A stretch of DNA of 64,000 bases, taken from positions 65,345,389 through 65,409,388 of the forward strand of contig CM049315.1 in NCBI GenBank assembly GCA_026874595.1. Direction: 5' to 3'. The notes beneath the pieces are model-generated. The model did not search any database, had not been told where the DNA came from, and saw nothing but the letters and a program-made list of their open reading frames with translations. A program made the translations under genes and the position numbers. This DNA is from Sipunculus nudus. Its lineage: Eukaryota > Annelida > Sipuncula > Golfingiida > Sipunculidae. Position 1 is the stretch's first letter. Each line of letters opens with the position of its first letter. Shown here one piece after another: positions 22,680 to 35,490 of this stretch.

Positions 22680-24125
22680 TTATTGATTACCTACTGAAGA
22701 ATTAGTTACAAGTTGGTTCAAGTCCTGTTAAAACCACATTCTGTGCCAAGGTTCCACAAGGGTGTGTCTGTTCCACTCAAGAGAGAATGTCTGTTGGTCA
22801 TGGGTGGCAGGCAAACTTATGAACATGGTCAAAAAGCCACAAAGGCATATAAAGAGTGAATTTAATCAGATGAACCTGTATTTCCAGTGATATCAGAGTA
22901 TACACACAAACATAGCCTTTCCTGAGATAGTTGATCAAACAGAATATGTTGATAAAACATAAGATGAGGTCATCTGGAATACCTGAGGTTGGCAGAGGTA
23001 CACACTCTCTGTGTGCAGGTAATGCGTGGGTATAAGCAGCTTCCAGCTTCCTCATCCAGCAAAGTCCACCAATGAAAAATATCATCCCCTGTACATAACA
23101 AGCTATCTGTTTGTATTTTTTCTGTCTGTTTAAATATTGATCTGTTTTTTTGCTCATGTAAAAATCTCTGATCAATTTTTAGATGGATTTCAGTGAAATT
23201 TTATGAAATCATCCTGTTGAGATGATCATTTGAGGCAAGTATTTGTTATCATAAATGTTTACACCGGTAGGTTGGTGGAAGTATGAGAGCACAGTTTCCA
23301 TAGCTGTCCTGACTTTGTAATACTTTCACTTAAAAAGTATCCCATATATACACAGACATTTACTTTTAACCAATTTATAACAGAGCTGATTGAATATGCA
23401 TTGTGAGGAAAAAAGCCAAATAGGGCCATTATGGATCATTTATTTTAAACAAGCAACTGAAAGAGCATGTCAGTTAGTGCATATAAATAATATTTTATAA
23501 TACTTTACCAAGACATTAATGTTTTATACTTTTAAAATTTTTTTTGAACTTCAAATAATGTAGCTTGACTGTTTTGTTCATTTTATCAGGCACCCTGAGT
23601 AAGTACAGGTGTTTTAGCTTCTTCTGTCACGTTTGGCATCCGTGGGATGAAGAGACTGAGTTGTCATAGTAACAGGCAGGCAAAACTTGGATGGTGGGAG
23701 GTAGTAAAGACAGATGGTAAATAAAACAAATTAGTCTCTGGAAATTGTAGGTGGATGAGTTTCCTGTGAAGTACATATTTCTTCAAAACTTTTATTTTGC
23801 TTTCTCCCACTTTATTGGTCACAGGTCTTGTCATCCTTTACCATGGAATCAGGGACACATCAGTTTTGCTCTTTCCTCCTACCATCCACACAGGATTACT
23901 CCTATTTGATGCGTTAATTTAAGTGCCACCTGGTCATGCAGTCCTAGGGCTGCTTCAATAAATTTAAGGTATCTTATGAAACGAAACGTGTTGCAGTATT
24001 TTATTAATGTTAATTTTATAATGTATATGTTATAGTTAAGATTCCAAACCAAATAATGTTCTTTTTTCACAGAAAAATTAACTCTTCTCGAAAAATTGAT
24101 TTCCAAATCATATGTAAATTTTATT
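22680..24125. other. Unannotated stretch with one doubtful exon-like segment
   Basis: No gene is supported. The minus strand has a 125-codon open frame (22798-23175), the longest outside the satellites. Within it, 22986-23091 is bounded by 'tatgtacag' and CAG followed by GTATT on the minus strand and reads GMIFFIGGLCWMRKLEAAYT and on. The acceptor lacks a good pyrimidine tract and I recognise no family, so I do not call it a gene. Confidence 0.35.
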
Positions 24126-27100
24126 AGCGAACCTGTGAGCTTATGCGATGGTGTGGCGTCGTCCGGTGTCCCTCAACTGGCGTCCATGGTCCGTCGTCTG
24201 TACGTTAACCCATACTATCTTGAAAACGGCAAGAGTAAGCATCAAGAAATTTTATGACAAAAATTAGTCATCTAAAAAACTCTATGGGAATTTGCTTATT
24301 TTTTGGCTAACTGCATTTTCTTAGATTTTATAGGGAAAAAGCTAAAAAAGCTTTAAAAATCTTCTTCTCTGAAATTGTTCAGCCAAATCGTCCAATATTT
24401 CACAGAAATGATCCCTGGAACAATCTCTTTCAAGTTTGTTCGAATAGTTTAAGTTCAGTGATTTTTGGCCGAGTTAAAGCTAGTTGAACTTAGTCATCTG
24501 TCCAAAAAAGCATACTAAAATTACAGTCTTAAAAAACGGCTGGAGCTATCATCACTAAATTTTATGCCAATGTTGGTCACATGAGTCATGTCTGAAATTC
24601 AGGTATTGATGGCGCCACCTGCATGGGCCATTTTTGAACAGGGTCATCAGTGCCCGTATCATACTGACAGCTACAAAAAAACTTCTTCTCTGAAACCATT
24701 TGGCAAAATTGTTTAATATATGCACAGAAATGATCCTAGGGTAGTACTTTCTGAAGTTTATTCAAATGGTCTCAGTTCAGTGACTTTTGGCTGAGTTATT
24801 GGAAGCTGAATTTAGTCATTTGCCATAACAGCCCACTTTAGCTCAGTGGCTACAAAGATCTTCTCAAAAACCACTGGGCCAAATTCTTAAATCTCACACA
24901 TTAATTATCCTTAGATGTTGATAATTCAAGTTTGTTCAAATGGTTTTGGTTCAGTGATTTTTGGCTGAGTTATGGGAAGCTTAACTTAGCCATTTTGCTT
25001 TATTTTCCCATAAAAACGCAAAACGTTTTTTGACTGACGCCACTGAGGCCAATTTTTTTAATGTTTTACAAGAATAATCCCTTGAATAATTCTTATAATA
25101 ATTGTCTTTTATAGTTCCAAAGAATGAATTTTGGCTGAATAATAAAGATTGAATTGAGTCATTTTACCATATATGTTAGCTGTTTGAAGCAGATACATCT
25201 AGATTTTACAGAGAAAAAGCTAAAAAAACTTTAAAAATCATCTCCTCCAAAACGGTCAAACCAATTTGTTCAATATTTCACAAAAATAATCTTTTATACC
25301 ATCTCTCTCAAGTTTGTTCAAATGGTTCAAGTTCAGTGAATTTTGGCCAAATTACAGGAAGTTGAATCTAGTCATCTGTCTCCGAAACGGTCAATCCAAT
25401 TTGTTCAATATTTCACAAAAATAATCTTTTATACCATCTCTCTCAAGTTTGTTCAAATGGTTCAAGTTCGGTGAATTTTGGCTAAATTACAGGAGTTGAA
25501 CCTAGTCATCTGTCCAAAAAAGCATACTAAAATGATAATCTAAGAAACGGCCAGAGCTATCATCACCAAATTTTATGCCAGTGTTGGTCACATGAGTCAT
25601 ATGTGAAATTCAGGTATTGGTGGCGCCACCTGCATTGACCTTTTTTTGTACGGGGGTCATTGGTCATCTATATATCATCCCCTAATTTCTCAGGAATAGC
25701 AGGAGCTACCATCCCCAGATTTTATGCAATTATCTGTCACATATCAAATGTTGAGGGATTCAGTTTATTTTTTTGCTATCTGCATTTGCTTAGATTTTAT
25801 TGGGGAAAAGCTGAAAAACCTTTAAAAGTCTTCTTGTAAACAGTCAAGCCAAATTGTTCAATATTTTACAGAAATGATCCCAGAGGCAAGCACTCTCAAG
25901 TTTGTTTGAATGGTTTGCATTTGATGAATTTTAGTGGAGTTAAATGAATTTGAACAGTCATTAGGCCAAGTAAGCATACTGACATAGTTATCTCAGAAAT
26001 GGCAGAAGCTGGCATTACCAAGTATTGTGCAAATGTTGGTCACATGACTCATATTTGAAGTTGCAGATTTTGATGTGCCACCTACATTGACCTGTTTTTC
26101 ATGGGCAAAAACCTCATAATTTAGCCTCTTTCAACTTAAAATGTTTATGATGAAACTGTGAAGTTGAATCGTTCAATTTTTCAAAAGAATTATCCTAGGA
26201 CATGGTTCTTTCAATCATATCAGAAAAGCTTAAGTTGGTCTTATGGCCATTATTATGTCTAACTCAAACTGAGGACTGCAAAACTGGTCGTCTACAAAAT
26301 TATTGTTTCAATTATATCTTCTGTTACATGGCACAAAAATTATTCTTAGGTGGCCTTTGTTCAAGTTTACTTGAATAATTTTTGGCAGAATTATTGGACC
26401 TTTAACAATGAAAGAACAGAATCTTTTATTTTTCTAGATATTTTGATAAAAAGTTTATGAATATTTCAGCTTGAAAAAAAAAGCATTTTAGCCAAAGTCC
26501 TTAGTATGTGTAAACAGATTCGCCAACAGGCCAAGATTGTGTCTGTATATTTAAATAGGTTAAGAAACTGCCAACTGTTTCAGATTTGGCAATAGATCAA
26601 GAGTTCATTCAGTGCAGCCAGATATAGGTCAAGAGTTCAGTCAGTGCAGCCAAGCACAAGGCATGTGATCCCCTCATTGGTGACATGTGAACACCTCATG
26701 TGCACCATGTGATCACCTCATGGGTGTCATGCCCCTTAGGGCTGCATGTGGAGCCAATCTATTTATAGCTTTGGCAGACTGCTAACTGTATCAGATAAGG
26801 CAACAGGTCAAGAGTTCACTCAGTGCAGCCAGGTACAGGTCAAAAGTTCACCCAGTCTAGCCAGGTGCAGGTCATGAGTTCACTCAGTGCAGTAGCCTGA
26901 GCTAGCAAATTTGTCATAGTTCACTCGGGGCAACTGCCTTTCTCACGTAAGAGTGGTCAGCCCAATGCATCAGACTTCAGGTAAGTTTGATGTATTGGCC
27001 TAATATTTTGACCTGTCTATGTGTCTTTGATGGGTTTCTCGTTCACAAGACAGGTGTCACCACCTACAATGACATTTGCAGAGTGTGTGACTTTTGTGCC

Positions 27101-28814
27101 TGCTTATTTCTATAGAGGAATTTGACATATCATCCTGAAATTGGGCATATTTATACCTATCGTATTTTAATTATCGTATACTTGTCGTATACAAGACTGG
27201 TGGTGCCACCTACAATATTTTTTTGCACAGCGTGTGTCCCTGCTTATTTCTCAGGAGGGGTTTGATATATCAGCCTGAACTTGGGCATATGTTTATATCT
27301 CTGATAGCTTTGTTATATACAAGACTGGTGGATGCCAGCTACAATCATTTTTAGCTCAGCTGACTGTAAGTCAACTTAGGTATAGGAATGGCACTTTGTC
27401 GGTCGTCCGTCTGGACGTCCGGCCGTCTGTTAGCAGGGCAGAAATCGTAACAGCTGGTCCTAGAAACTTCTAAGTGAACATCCAGGGAGGTCAATAAAAA
27501 ATCTCCTTGGAAACCTGAAATTAGGTCACTGCTACCTATATCCTTTGAGCTACGGGGCTTGAAAGTACCCCCCAGAATAGTAAAAAAATTGATATAAAGC
27601 CTTCAAATTCTTGATAATGAATGCATGGATTGTCATGAAACTTGCCTTGAATATTGACCATAACTAGTTTTGTCAGTTCCTGAAACGTGGTGGTGCCACC
27701 TGTATTTTTTCCTATTTTAACAAATATTTTTCTATTTATTTACAATAAAATGACAACAATCATGTCAGTTTCTCAGCTGTCATTACACGGTGTCCAAAAA
27801 CCTGGTGTGTTTATTGATCACAAGTGGATGCCCTATACTAATCACCTTGTCTGTCTGTCTGTTTTTATGTCGGTCTGTCTGTCAATCCGTCCATCCACAC
27901 AAATTAGTGTCCAGATGATAACTCCAGTTAAGTTTGATATATTGGTTTCAAACTTAAATTATAATTGGCCCATCACTTAAGTAAGAACCATGTCGATTTT
28001 TGGGTCCAACGGTCAAAGGTCAAGGTCACAGGACCCATTTCTTTAAAAGGAATGTGTATGCATTTGAAGCTAAACTTTTCATCGCAAACCTTCCATCATC
28101 AAGATATTGCTAACCTGCCACTAGGGGAAGATTCTGTTTGATTTTTGGGTCATATGTCAAAGGTCAAGGTCACAGGGCCCATCCATTCACAAATTAGTTT
28201 ATGGATGATAATTCTGCTTTGGATAGACAGACTGGCTTCAAACTTGATTTAATAATGAGCAACTACATATGTAAATTCATTTTGATTTTCATCATCCAGT
28301 GATCTAAGTTGAAGGTCACAGAAGCCACATCTTTAAAAAGATTGTGGATGCACTGTAAATCAAACTTTTCATTCTGAACTTTCCAACGTTCACACATGGC
28401 TTACTTGCCCAGAATGAGGAAACCTGTAGAATTTGAGGTTATCTGGTCAGATGTCAAGGTCACTTTTTAAAAGATTGTTACAATAATCCTAATGCTGCAA
28501 GTTCAAGGATATTAAGTTCTAAGATGTTTTGGTCACATGGTCATTGGTAAAGGTCACAGGACTGTCATTCTGAAAAATTTCTTTAAAAATATCTTTATAG
28601 ACAAATTCAACTGAGTGTTGAGACCCATGGGTCCCTAGTTGTGTTTTGTGCACCCATGCTAGAATTTCAGTAGTGATGTTTGTGTAATTGTTTCTTATTA
28701 AAAATGTTTAGTACTTGCATTGTTCATATACATGAGAAGTAATGGTCCAGCATTGAAGCATTATACCTGGTGTATTCCCCAATGCACAGGTTCGCATTAG
28801 GCCTGTGGGCCTTG
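24126..28814 (+). mobile_element. Family B Helentron-like element, largest copy, with nested family A2
   Basis: The left end is AGCGAACCTGTGAGCTTATG. The right side has CACAGGTTCGC (perfect complement of GCGAACCTGTG), the hairpin AGGCC TGTG GGCCT at 28799-28812 and terminus CTTG at 28814, then a T run. The body has diverged subrepeats with 'ttgttcaatatttcacagaa', including a 133-bp direct duplication near 25249 and 25382. Three 32-bp repeats at 26805-26882 each contain AGGTCA, two bases, AGTTCA. A family A2 element is inserted at 27353-28638. No coding frame of note lies in its 4.7 kb. Confidence 0.85.
27353..28638 (+). mobile_element. Family A2 element nested in family B
   Basis: The left end AGCTCAGCTGACTG follows a T run, and the right end is GAGACCCATGGGTCCCTAG with CTAG at 28635-28638. 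It contains about 500 bp (about 27740-28245) absent from the corresponding insertions at 44306 and 55927. That extra part carries a family G-like left-end motif, 'tgccctatactaatcacctt'. Several 'ggtcaaaggtcaaggtcac' blocks lie at about 28010 and 28148. Confidence 0.8.
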
Positions 28815-29025
28815 TTTTAAAAATTGGTTAACTTCTTGTAACTTAAAATGGTTTCACCTTACCTTTCTCATTTGATCCTTAAAGACTGTATAATTAAATT
28901 TGACAGATTACTTACCATTTCACAATTAAAGACCTTTAATATATATTGATCATGGGCATTCCAACACTACCGTTACAATACTTGTATTATTGTGATGTGT
29001 CAGATCACATATAAATTTGATGGTT

Positions 29026-29112
29026 ATTAGGGCCCAGTTGAAAATCAGTGCCCTATAGTGATCACCTTGTCCATCCATCCATCAGTGACCCTATCTTTCG
29101 TAATCATGCATT
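29026..29112 (+). mobile_element. Family G left-end fragment
   Basis: TTAGGGCCCAGTTG, a short loop, CAGTGCCCTATAGTGATCAC and a CCATCCATC microsatellite match the left end of the complete G element (minus strand at 22679). It is cut off by the family C element starting at 29116, and the remainder is not seen on the other side. Confidence 0.7.
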
Positions 29113-29115
29113 ATT

Positions 29116-30424
29116 GTATCCCCAGACAAAGTCGGGGGATACTAAATTTTCATGACAGTCCCGCCACCGCCGCATAAAAATCTTGTTGGCCTGATTACTC
29201 AAAACATATTTCACAGATCTTTACCAAACATGGTATATGTATAGATATGGGTGAGAGGACGAAGCCTATTTAAAATGGGGTCATGACGGTCACTAGGAGA
29301 GTGTCCTTAACCTTGAATAAGTCCAATTTTGGGAAAGATGACACAAATTCTTAAATATCTCAAGAAATCTTGCATGGATTGAACCCAAAATCAAGTTGAT
29401 CGAAGATCATGGATAGGGTTGTCATGTTCCAGAAACTGGTGGCGCAACCTATTATTCTTTACTTGTTTTCATGCCTTTTAATACCCCCAAAATTGCCACA
29501 TGACAGTACTGTGAGCATTATAAGTCAAAAACTAATGGACAAATTTCTTTTATATTATGCATATACATAGATATGGGTTATGGGATGATTTTTATATAAT
29601 TTGGGGTCATGACCTTGAATATTCCCATATTTGGTGAAATTCACACAAAATCTTTAATATCTCAGTAAGGGATACATGGAATGATCCAAAGATCAAATTG
29701 AATGAAGATTTTTGATAGCTTTGTCTTTTGCAGAAGACAGATGGCGCCACCTTGTGTCGTTTTCTTGTTAAAATGATGTTAATGCAATAACTTTGTAAGA
29801 AGTTGATGTACAGTCACCAAACCCGCAGGTTTGATGCATCTTATCAAAGGCTAGGTCAAGTTCGAACATGGATGACCTTGATGCATTTTTTTAAGGTCAC
29901 AGCAGCGATTATGCTAAAATGATGTTTAAACGGAATAACTTTGTAAGAAATTGAGGTACAGTCACCAAACCCACAAGTTAAATGCATCTTATCAACGGCT
30001 AGGTCAGATTTCGAATATGGATGACCTTGATGCCTTTTTCAAGGTCACAGAGGCGATAACGCTGAAATGATGTTAACTTTAATATCTCACTGAGGAATGC
30101 ATGGATTGGTCCAAAAATCAAATTGACATAAGATTTTTGATAGCATTGTTTTCTGCAGAAGACAGGTGGCGCCACCTTATGTTGTTTTCTTGCTAAAATG
30201 ATGTTTAAACGGAATAACTTTGTAAGAATTTGAGGTACAGTCACCAAACCCACAAGTTTGATGCATCTTATCAATGGCTAGGGCAAATTTGAAAAGAAAC
30301 CATGGTGGCTTGCCAAGTGTCAGTCTCTGCAATGAATTCAAGATGGGATCCTATCCTAGGCTGGGGGGAGGGGGGGTTAATTGTCTGGGGATACTATGGC
30401 ACCGCAGTGCCAAGAAATATCTAG
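29116..30424 (+). mobile_element. Family C Helentron-like element, complete
   Basis: The left hairpin at 29116-29142 is GTATCCCCAGAC, loop AAA, GTCGGGGGATAC, one mismatch. The right arm GTCTGGGGATAC (30383-30394) is the exact complement of the left arm. It is followed by the hairpin TGGCAC CGCA GTGCCA and terminus CTAG at 30421-30424, then TTTT. The body has subrepeats of about 146 bp with 'aaatgatgtt' and 'cagtcaccaaaccc' at about 29771, 29917, 30065 and 30194. The palindrome GGTGGCGCCACC is at 30165-30176. No target duplication is visible. Confidence 0.88.
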
Positions 30425-30989
30425 TTTTTAGATATTTATTGTTTTGCAAATTTGAAAAATATATATTTTTGTGGTAAAAAAAAAATAAATAAACATTTGT
30501 ATGCAAGATGTGGTGTTTTCTGACAAGATTGAGATTAATAATGATGCAATTGAGAATTATGAATCAACTTTTATATTCAGATATATATATGTTATATTTT
30601 AAATGTATAGAAATATCAACATATAATAAAAAAAATTGATGTGATAAAAAAAGGAGGTTCTAATACAAACATTTGTCCATTATTTTCCTGCCTCAGCAGA
30701 ACTGGAGATCAGGCTTTGTTTGCTCTGTATGTATATGCAATTTGAAAGCAAATTATATATTCAGATGTATATTATAGCAGATGTTAAATTAAAAAAAAAT
30801 TATATAATAAATAAATTAAGAAATAATTGAAACTTCATATATATTATCAGCTTTGTTTGTCTACCAGTCTGTCTGTCCTTTATTAAGTATTAAGAAATTA
30901 TGAATGAACTTTTTTATCCTGTAAGCATCGTTGAATTAAGTGACAACAACATTTTATTGTAGAAAGGCCTCATGGCCAAAAGTACAAAT
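30425..30989. other. AT-rich unannotated stretch
   Basis: Simple AT-rich sequence. I find no gene or repeat end. Confidence 0.4.
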
Positions 30990-31680
30990 AACATAAGTAA
31001 CATATAATACCCCTCAGAATAATTAAAAATATGATACAAAAGCTCCAGTATCTTAATAACTAATGCACTGATGGCCATGGTTTTTTGCATGCATATTGAT
31101 CATGGAGTGTTTCATCAGTTCCTGCAGACTGGTGGCACCATATGTATTTTTTTGAATTTTTACACATTTTTTCTCTATTTTGAGACCTTCAAATAAAGCC
31201 TCATATTGTAAGAGGGCACAAATAGTAACCCCTTGACCTAGAATCTTCATACTTGACATCTAGGGAGGTCCATGAAAAGTCTTCATAGAAAATTGAAATT
31301 AGGTCTCTGTTACCCTATCCTCAGAGCCATTCGGCTCATATGTCCCCTCCCCCCCCCCAAATAATTAAAAATGTGATACAAAAGCTCCAGTATATGAATA
31401 ACGAATGCATTGATTTCCATGAATCTGTGCAAGCATATTGATCATGGAGCGTTTCATCAGTTCCTGCAGACTGGTGGCACTACCTGTATTTTTTCAAATT
31501 ATTACACATTTTTCTAATTATGAGACCTTCAAATGAAGTGGTCATCTGTCCAAAAACCACTTAAACCCATTTCTTAGGATTCTTCACAAAATTCATGATT
31601 TTTTGCATTCTCGCTGTCGTTTTGCTCATTGTTCAACATTCCTTGAATTCAGCTGAGCGTCATGGCCTATGGGCCACTAG
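30990..31680 (+). mobile_element. Family A2 element, right half
   Basis: It has A2 body sequence ('cccctcagaataattaaaaa', 'gatcatggagtgtttcatc') with two subrepeats of about 340 bp. The right end has TTCAGCTGAGCG, then TGGCCTATGGGCCA at 31663-31676, and CTAG at 31677-31680. The hairpin differs from the usual TGACCCATGGGTCA by paired changes on both arms. The left end is missing. Confidence 0.75.
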
Positions 31681-32534
31681 TTCCTCAGACTATTATTGAT
31701 TTAATTTTTACAGCATGTAAAGGTAAGTATTAAATCTATGAAATCTAAAAAATTAGTCTAGATATAGAATTGTATTTCCTTGCATTGTCCTGCTGCAGTC
31801 AGGTCACTTCTGGTCAGCTATGCAAGGGTACCTGATTTTTCATGGGCCACTGGGAGAGATCCCCTGCGGTGACAGGTCAACAGTTTTCTTCATATTAGCA
31901 ACCCCCTCCCCTAAAAATAAGATGTGAAAATGAATGGGACATAAGGCTTTGTCTGTCATGTATGTATATTCAGAGGTGTTATTTCAACCATTCCCCCTCC
32001 CCTGCCATAGAGTCCTTGCACCTGTGCACTGGGGGCATTAGTATTATTGCAAATGTGTAATATTAAATAAATAAAAAAAAAATAGTATTAGAAAAAAAAA
32101 TAAGGTCTTTTTGAAACATATTCTTTCCTATGAGCGATTGTTCATGCATAAAAGCATATACGCATATATGTGCACATGGAAACACCCCATAATTATTAAT
32201 AAACTTTTAATAGGTATATTGCAACTGTATACATTTTATCAAATAAGAAAAATATTTAATAATATATTATAAAGAAAGAGATCTAATTAAACAAATGTAT
32301 AAACTGCTGAACTGTCAACAATTTATCAAAAAGCCAGCCATTGATCATGTTAATAGTATACCTATCTTATACATATCTTATGTTCATAAAGTTTTAACAT
32401 TAGTAAACACATGGTCAGGTCACAAAATATTATTTGCAACAATTTCTTACTTATCAATACAAACCAATCATATCAACCAACCATGGCCTATATTACCTCT
32501 TCCTGTCAGACTTTTTCTCCATTTGATAGTATTT
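31681..32534. other. Unannotated stretch ahead of a family A right end
   Basis: AT-rich with no gene supported. It may be the diverged body of the element whose right end follows at 32535-32565. Confidence 0.35.
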
Positions 32535-32850
32535 TAGCTGAGCACAGTGACCCACGGGTCCCTTGTTTTATAATGCCTGCGGATATTGATCTGATTTTCG
32601 GTGTGGGGTTTGATGATGACCAGTCAGGTTACAGATAGAGTGTGTGTTTCGTCCCGGTTTACCTTCCTTTGACAGTATGTCTGCTCTGCCATGAAAAATA
32701 GAAAATTTAATGATAAATGCACTTGTACGGATTTTTTTTTGCAGTGCCTGTAGATATTGATCTGATTTTCGGTGTGTTGTTGGATGATGACCAGTTACAG
32801 ATCAAGTTCATGTTTCGTCATAGCTGACCAACTTCTGATGGTATGATTTT
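32535..32850 (+). mobile_element. Family A right terminus joined to family D interior
   Basis: TAGCTGAGCACAGTGACCC and the palindrome GACCCACGGGTC end in CTTG at 32565. Immediately after, 'taatgcctgcggatattgat' and a second 'gcctgtagatattgatctga' match the 180-bp subrepeats of family D without either D terminus. Confidence 0.65.
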
Positions 32851-32905
32851 CCAGGTGAGTGTCCTCTTCTGTTTTCACTTTTGAAAATCTTGTATATTTT
32901 TTGTC

Positions 32906-33267
32906 AGCTCAGCTGACTATAAGTCATCTGAGCTATAGTTATGGTCCTTTGTCTGTTGTCCATCCGTTCAGCCGTCCGGTTGTTAACATGGCACATTTTG
33001 AATCCATTGAATCTTCAAATCTGAAATTCGGCATACATTTAGATGTCCCCAAAATCTCCTTCAATACCAAAAATTGAGTCATTACGACTTAATTCCTTTG
33101 AAATATTAAGGAAAAACCTCAATTTTCACTTAAAAACCCATTGTCACACTTCAAGACTGCATAATATCAAAACCACTAACCTGATATTAATCATTATTAA
33201 TATATCCATTCCTCTATATATTTCCTGTGTACATACCAGAAATTAGTTCAATATTTTGTAAATTTTT
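32906..33267 (+). mobile_element. Family A1 left-end fragment
   Basis: AGCTCAGCTGACT, loop ATA, AGTCATCTGAGCT at 32906-32934, then the A1 core up to the next family A left end at 33268. The 67-residue frame here recurs in other A1 copies. Confidence 0.75.
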
Positions 33268-33465
33268 AGCTCAGTTGACTATAAGTCATCTGAGCTATAG
33301 TCGTGGTCTATTGTCCGTCGTCCGTCGTGCCATGTTTTGAAACCCTAAGACCTAGTAATCCGAAATTCGGCATAATGTTAGATGTCCCCAAGATCTCCTA
33401 CCAAGCCGAAAACTGGGTCTTTGCAACTTTGTTCCTTTGAGAAATTAAGGAAAAACCTCATTTTT
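33268..33465 (+). mobile_element. Family A1 left-end fragment, second in a row
   Basis: It starts AGCTCAGTTGACTATAAGTC, continues through the microsatellite and the start of the A1 core, and stops at the third left end at 33466. Three left ends therefore lie in the same direction within 560 bp. Confidence 0.75.
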
Positions 33466-35373
33466 AGCTCAGCTGACTGTAAGTCATCTGAGCTATAGCG
33501 ATCACTCTTTGTCCGTTGTCCTTCCGGCCATCCGGCCATTCAGTTGTCTGTCCGTTAACAAGGCACAAATCATAACCGCTGGACCTGGAATGTTCTTACT
33601 TTACATCAAGAGAGGTCCATGAAAAATCTCCTTGGAAACTTGGAATTAGGTCTCTGTTCCCCATATCCTTCAAGCTATCAGGCCCCTAAGTACCCCCCAG
33701 AATAGTGAAAAATTTCATACAAAAACTTCAATATCTCATTAACTACATCACTGATGGTCATGATTTTTGGCATACCTATTGATCATGAGATGCTTCATCA
33801 GTTCCTACAGACTGGTGGCGCCACCTGTATTTTTTATTTTTTAATGAATTTTTTTCTCTATTTTTGAGACCTTTAAAAATGTGAACATCTGTTAACAGGG
33901 CACAAATCCTAAAGACTGGACCTAGAATCTTCATTCTTGACATTCTGAGAGACCTATGAAAAGTCTCCACAGAAACCAGAAATTAGGTCTCTGTTACCCA
34001 TATCCTTCGAGCTATGGGGCCCCAAAGTACCCCCCAGAATAGTTAAAAATTTCATACAAAAACTTCAATATCTCATTAACTACATCACTGATGGTCATGA
34101 TTTTTGGCATACCTATTGATCATGAGATGCTTCATCAGTTCCTACAGACTGGTGGCGCCATCTGTATTTTTTTATTTTTTTATGAATTTTTTTCTCTATT
34201 TTTGAGACCTTTAAAAATGTGAACATCTGTTAACAGGGCACAAATCCTAAAGACTGGACCTAGAATCTTCATTCTTGACATTCTGAGAGACCCATGAAAA
34301 GTCTCCATGGAAACCTGAAATTAGGTCTCTGTTACCCATATCCTTTGAGCTATGGCACTCCAAAATACAGCTCAGAATAATGGAAAATTTGATACAAAAG
34401 CTGAAGTATCTGAACAACTGCAGAGATGCAGAGATCACCATAATTGTTGGATGGATATTGATTATGGAGTGTTTCATCAGTTTCTGCAGCCTGGTGGCAC
34501 CACATGTATTTGTTTGGGCTTTTTTTCGAATTTATTTCTTTTTTTTTTGTGACCTTTAAAGAAATGAACATCTGTTAACAGGGCACAAATCATAACAACT
34601 GGACCTAGAATCTTCATTCTTTACACACAGGGAGACCCATGAAAAATCTCCATGGAATCCTGAAATTAGGTCTCTGTTACCCATATCCATTAAGCTGTAT
34701 GGCTCCAAAGTACCCCCCAGAATAATGAAAAAATTGATACAAAAACTCCAGTATCTCAATAACTACAACACTGATGCTCATGATTTTTGGCATACATATT
34801 GATCATGACGTGTTCCATCAGTTTCAGCAGACTGGGTGCGCCACCTCTATTTTTTTCAAATTTTTACGAATTATTTTCTCTATTTTTGACACCTTTAAAG
34901 ATGTTGTTATCTGTCAACAGGGTACAAATTGTATCAACTGGACCTAGAATCTTCATTCTTGTCATGCAAGGAGGCCCATGAAAAGTGTCCGTGGAAACCT
35001 GAAATTAGGTCTCTGTTACCCATATCCTTCAAGCTATAGGACTTAAAAGTATCCCTCAGAATAATGGAAAATTTGATACAAAAACTGAAGTATCTGAACA
35101 ACTAAACCAGAGACCACCATGCTTCTTTGCATGGATATTGACCATTAAGTGTTTTTATAAGTTTTGCAGACTGGTGGAGCCACCTGTATTTTTTTTTTAG
35201 TTTAAGCATTTTTTCTCTATTTTTGAGATATATTAATACAGACACAGTCTCAGCCTGTTGGTTAATCTGTTTGATGCTTCAGTTGAATGGTTATATACTA
35301 CCATTCAGATGATAAAATTTCCTTTTGCAAATCTCTTCCCAGTCAGCTGAGCATCATGACCCATGGTCACTTG
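33466..35373 (+). mobile_element. Family A2 Helentron-like element, complete
   Basis: The left hairpin is AGCTCAGCTGACT, loop GTA, AGTCATCTGAGCT (33466-33494). The right arm GTCAGCTGAGC (35342-35352) is an 11-base perfect complement of the left arm. It is followed by TGACC CAT GGTCA (35357-35369) and CTTG ending at 35373, then a T run. The body has four or more subrepeats of about 330-350 bp, each with 'aacagggcacaaatc' and 'gaaattaggtctctgttaccc'. The palindrome GGTGGCGCCACC is at 33814-33825. Frames of 64 to 76 residues follow the subrepeats. Confidence 0.88.
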
Positions 35374-35389
35374 TTTTTATTAACCCTAT

Positions 35390-35490
35390 TTTCTCATTTC
35401 AGGACTGCCTAATATCAAAACCATTCATTTGTTATGCCTCATATTTACCATAAATATTCCTCTATATAGTTCCTACGTACATGCGATAAG
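35390..35490 (+). mobile_element. Family A1 core fragment
   Basis: 'ggactgcctaatatcaaaac' through 'atattcctctatatagttcc' matches the A1 core and then ends abruptly, where sequence of a different character begins. Confidence 0.65.

Noticed and set aside
22798-23175. 125-codon minus-strand frame
   Set aside because: It is the longest non-repetitive frame, but it has no motif, AT-driven composition and weak splice sites. A frame of this length is plausible by chance in 64 kb.
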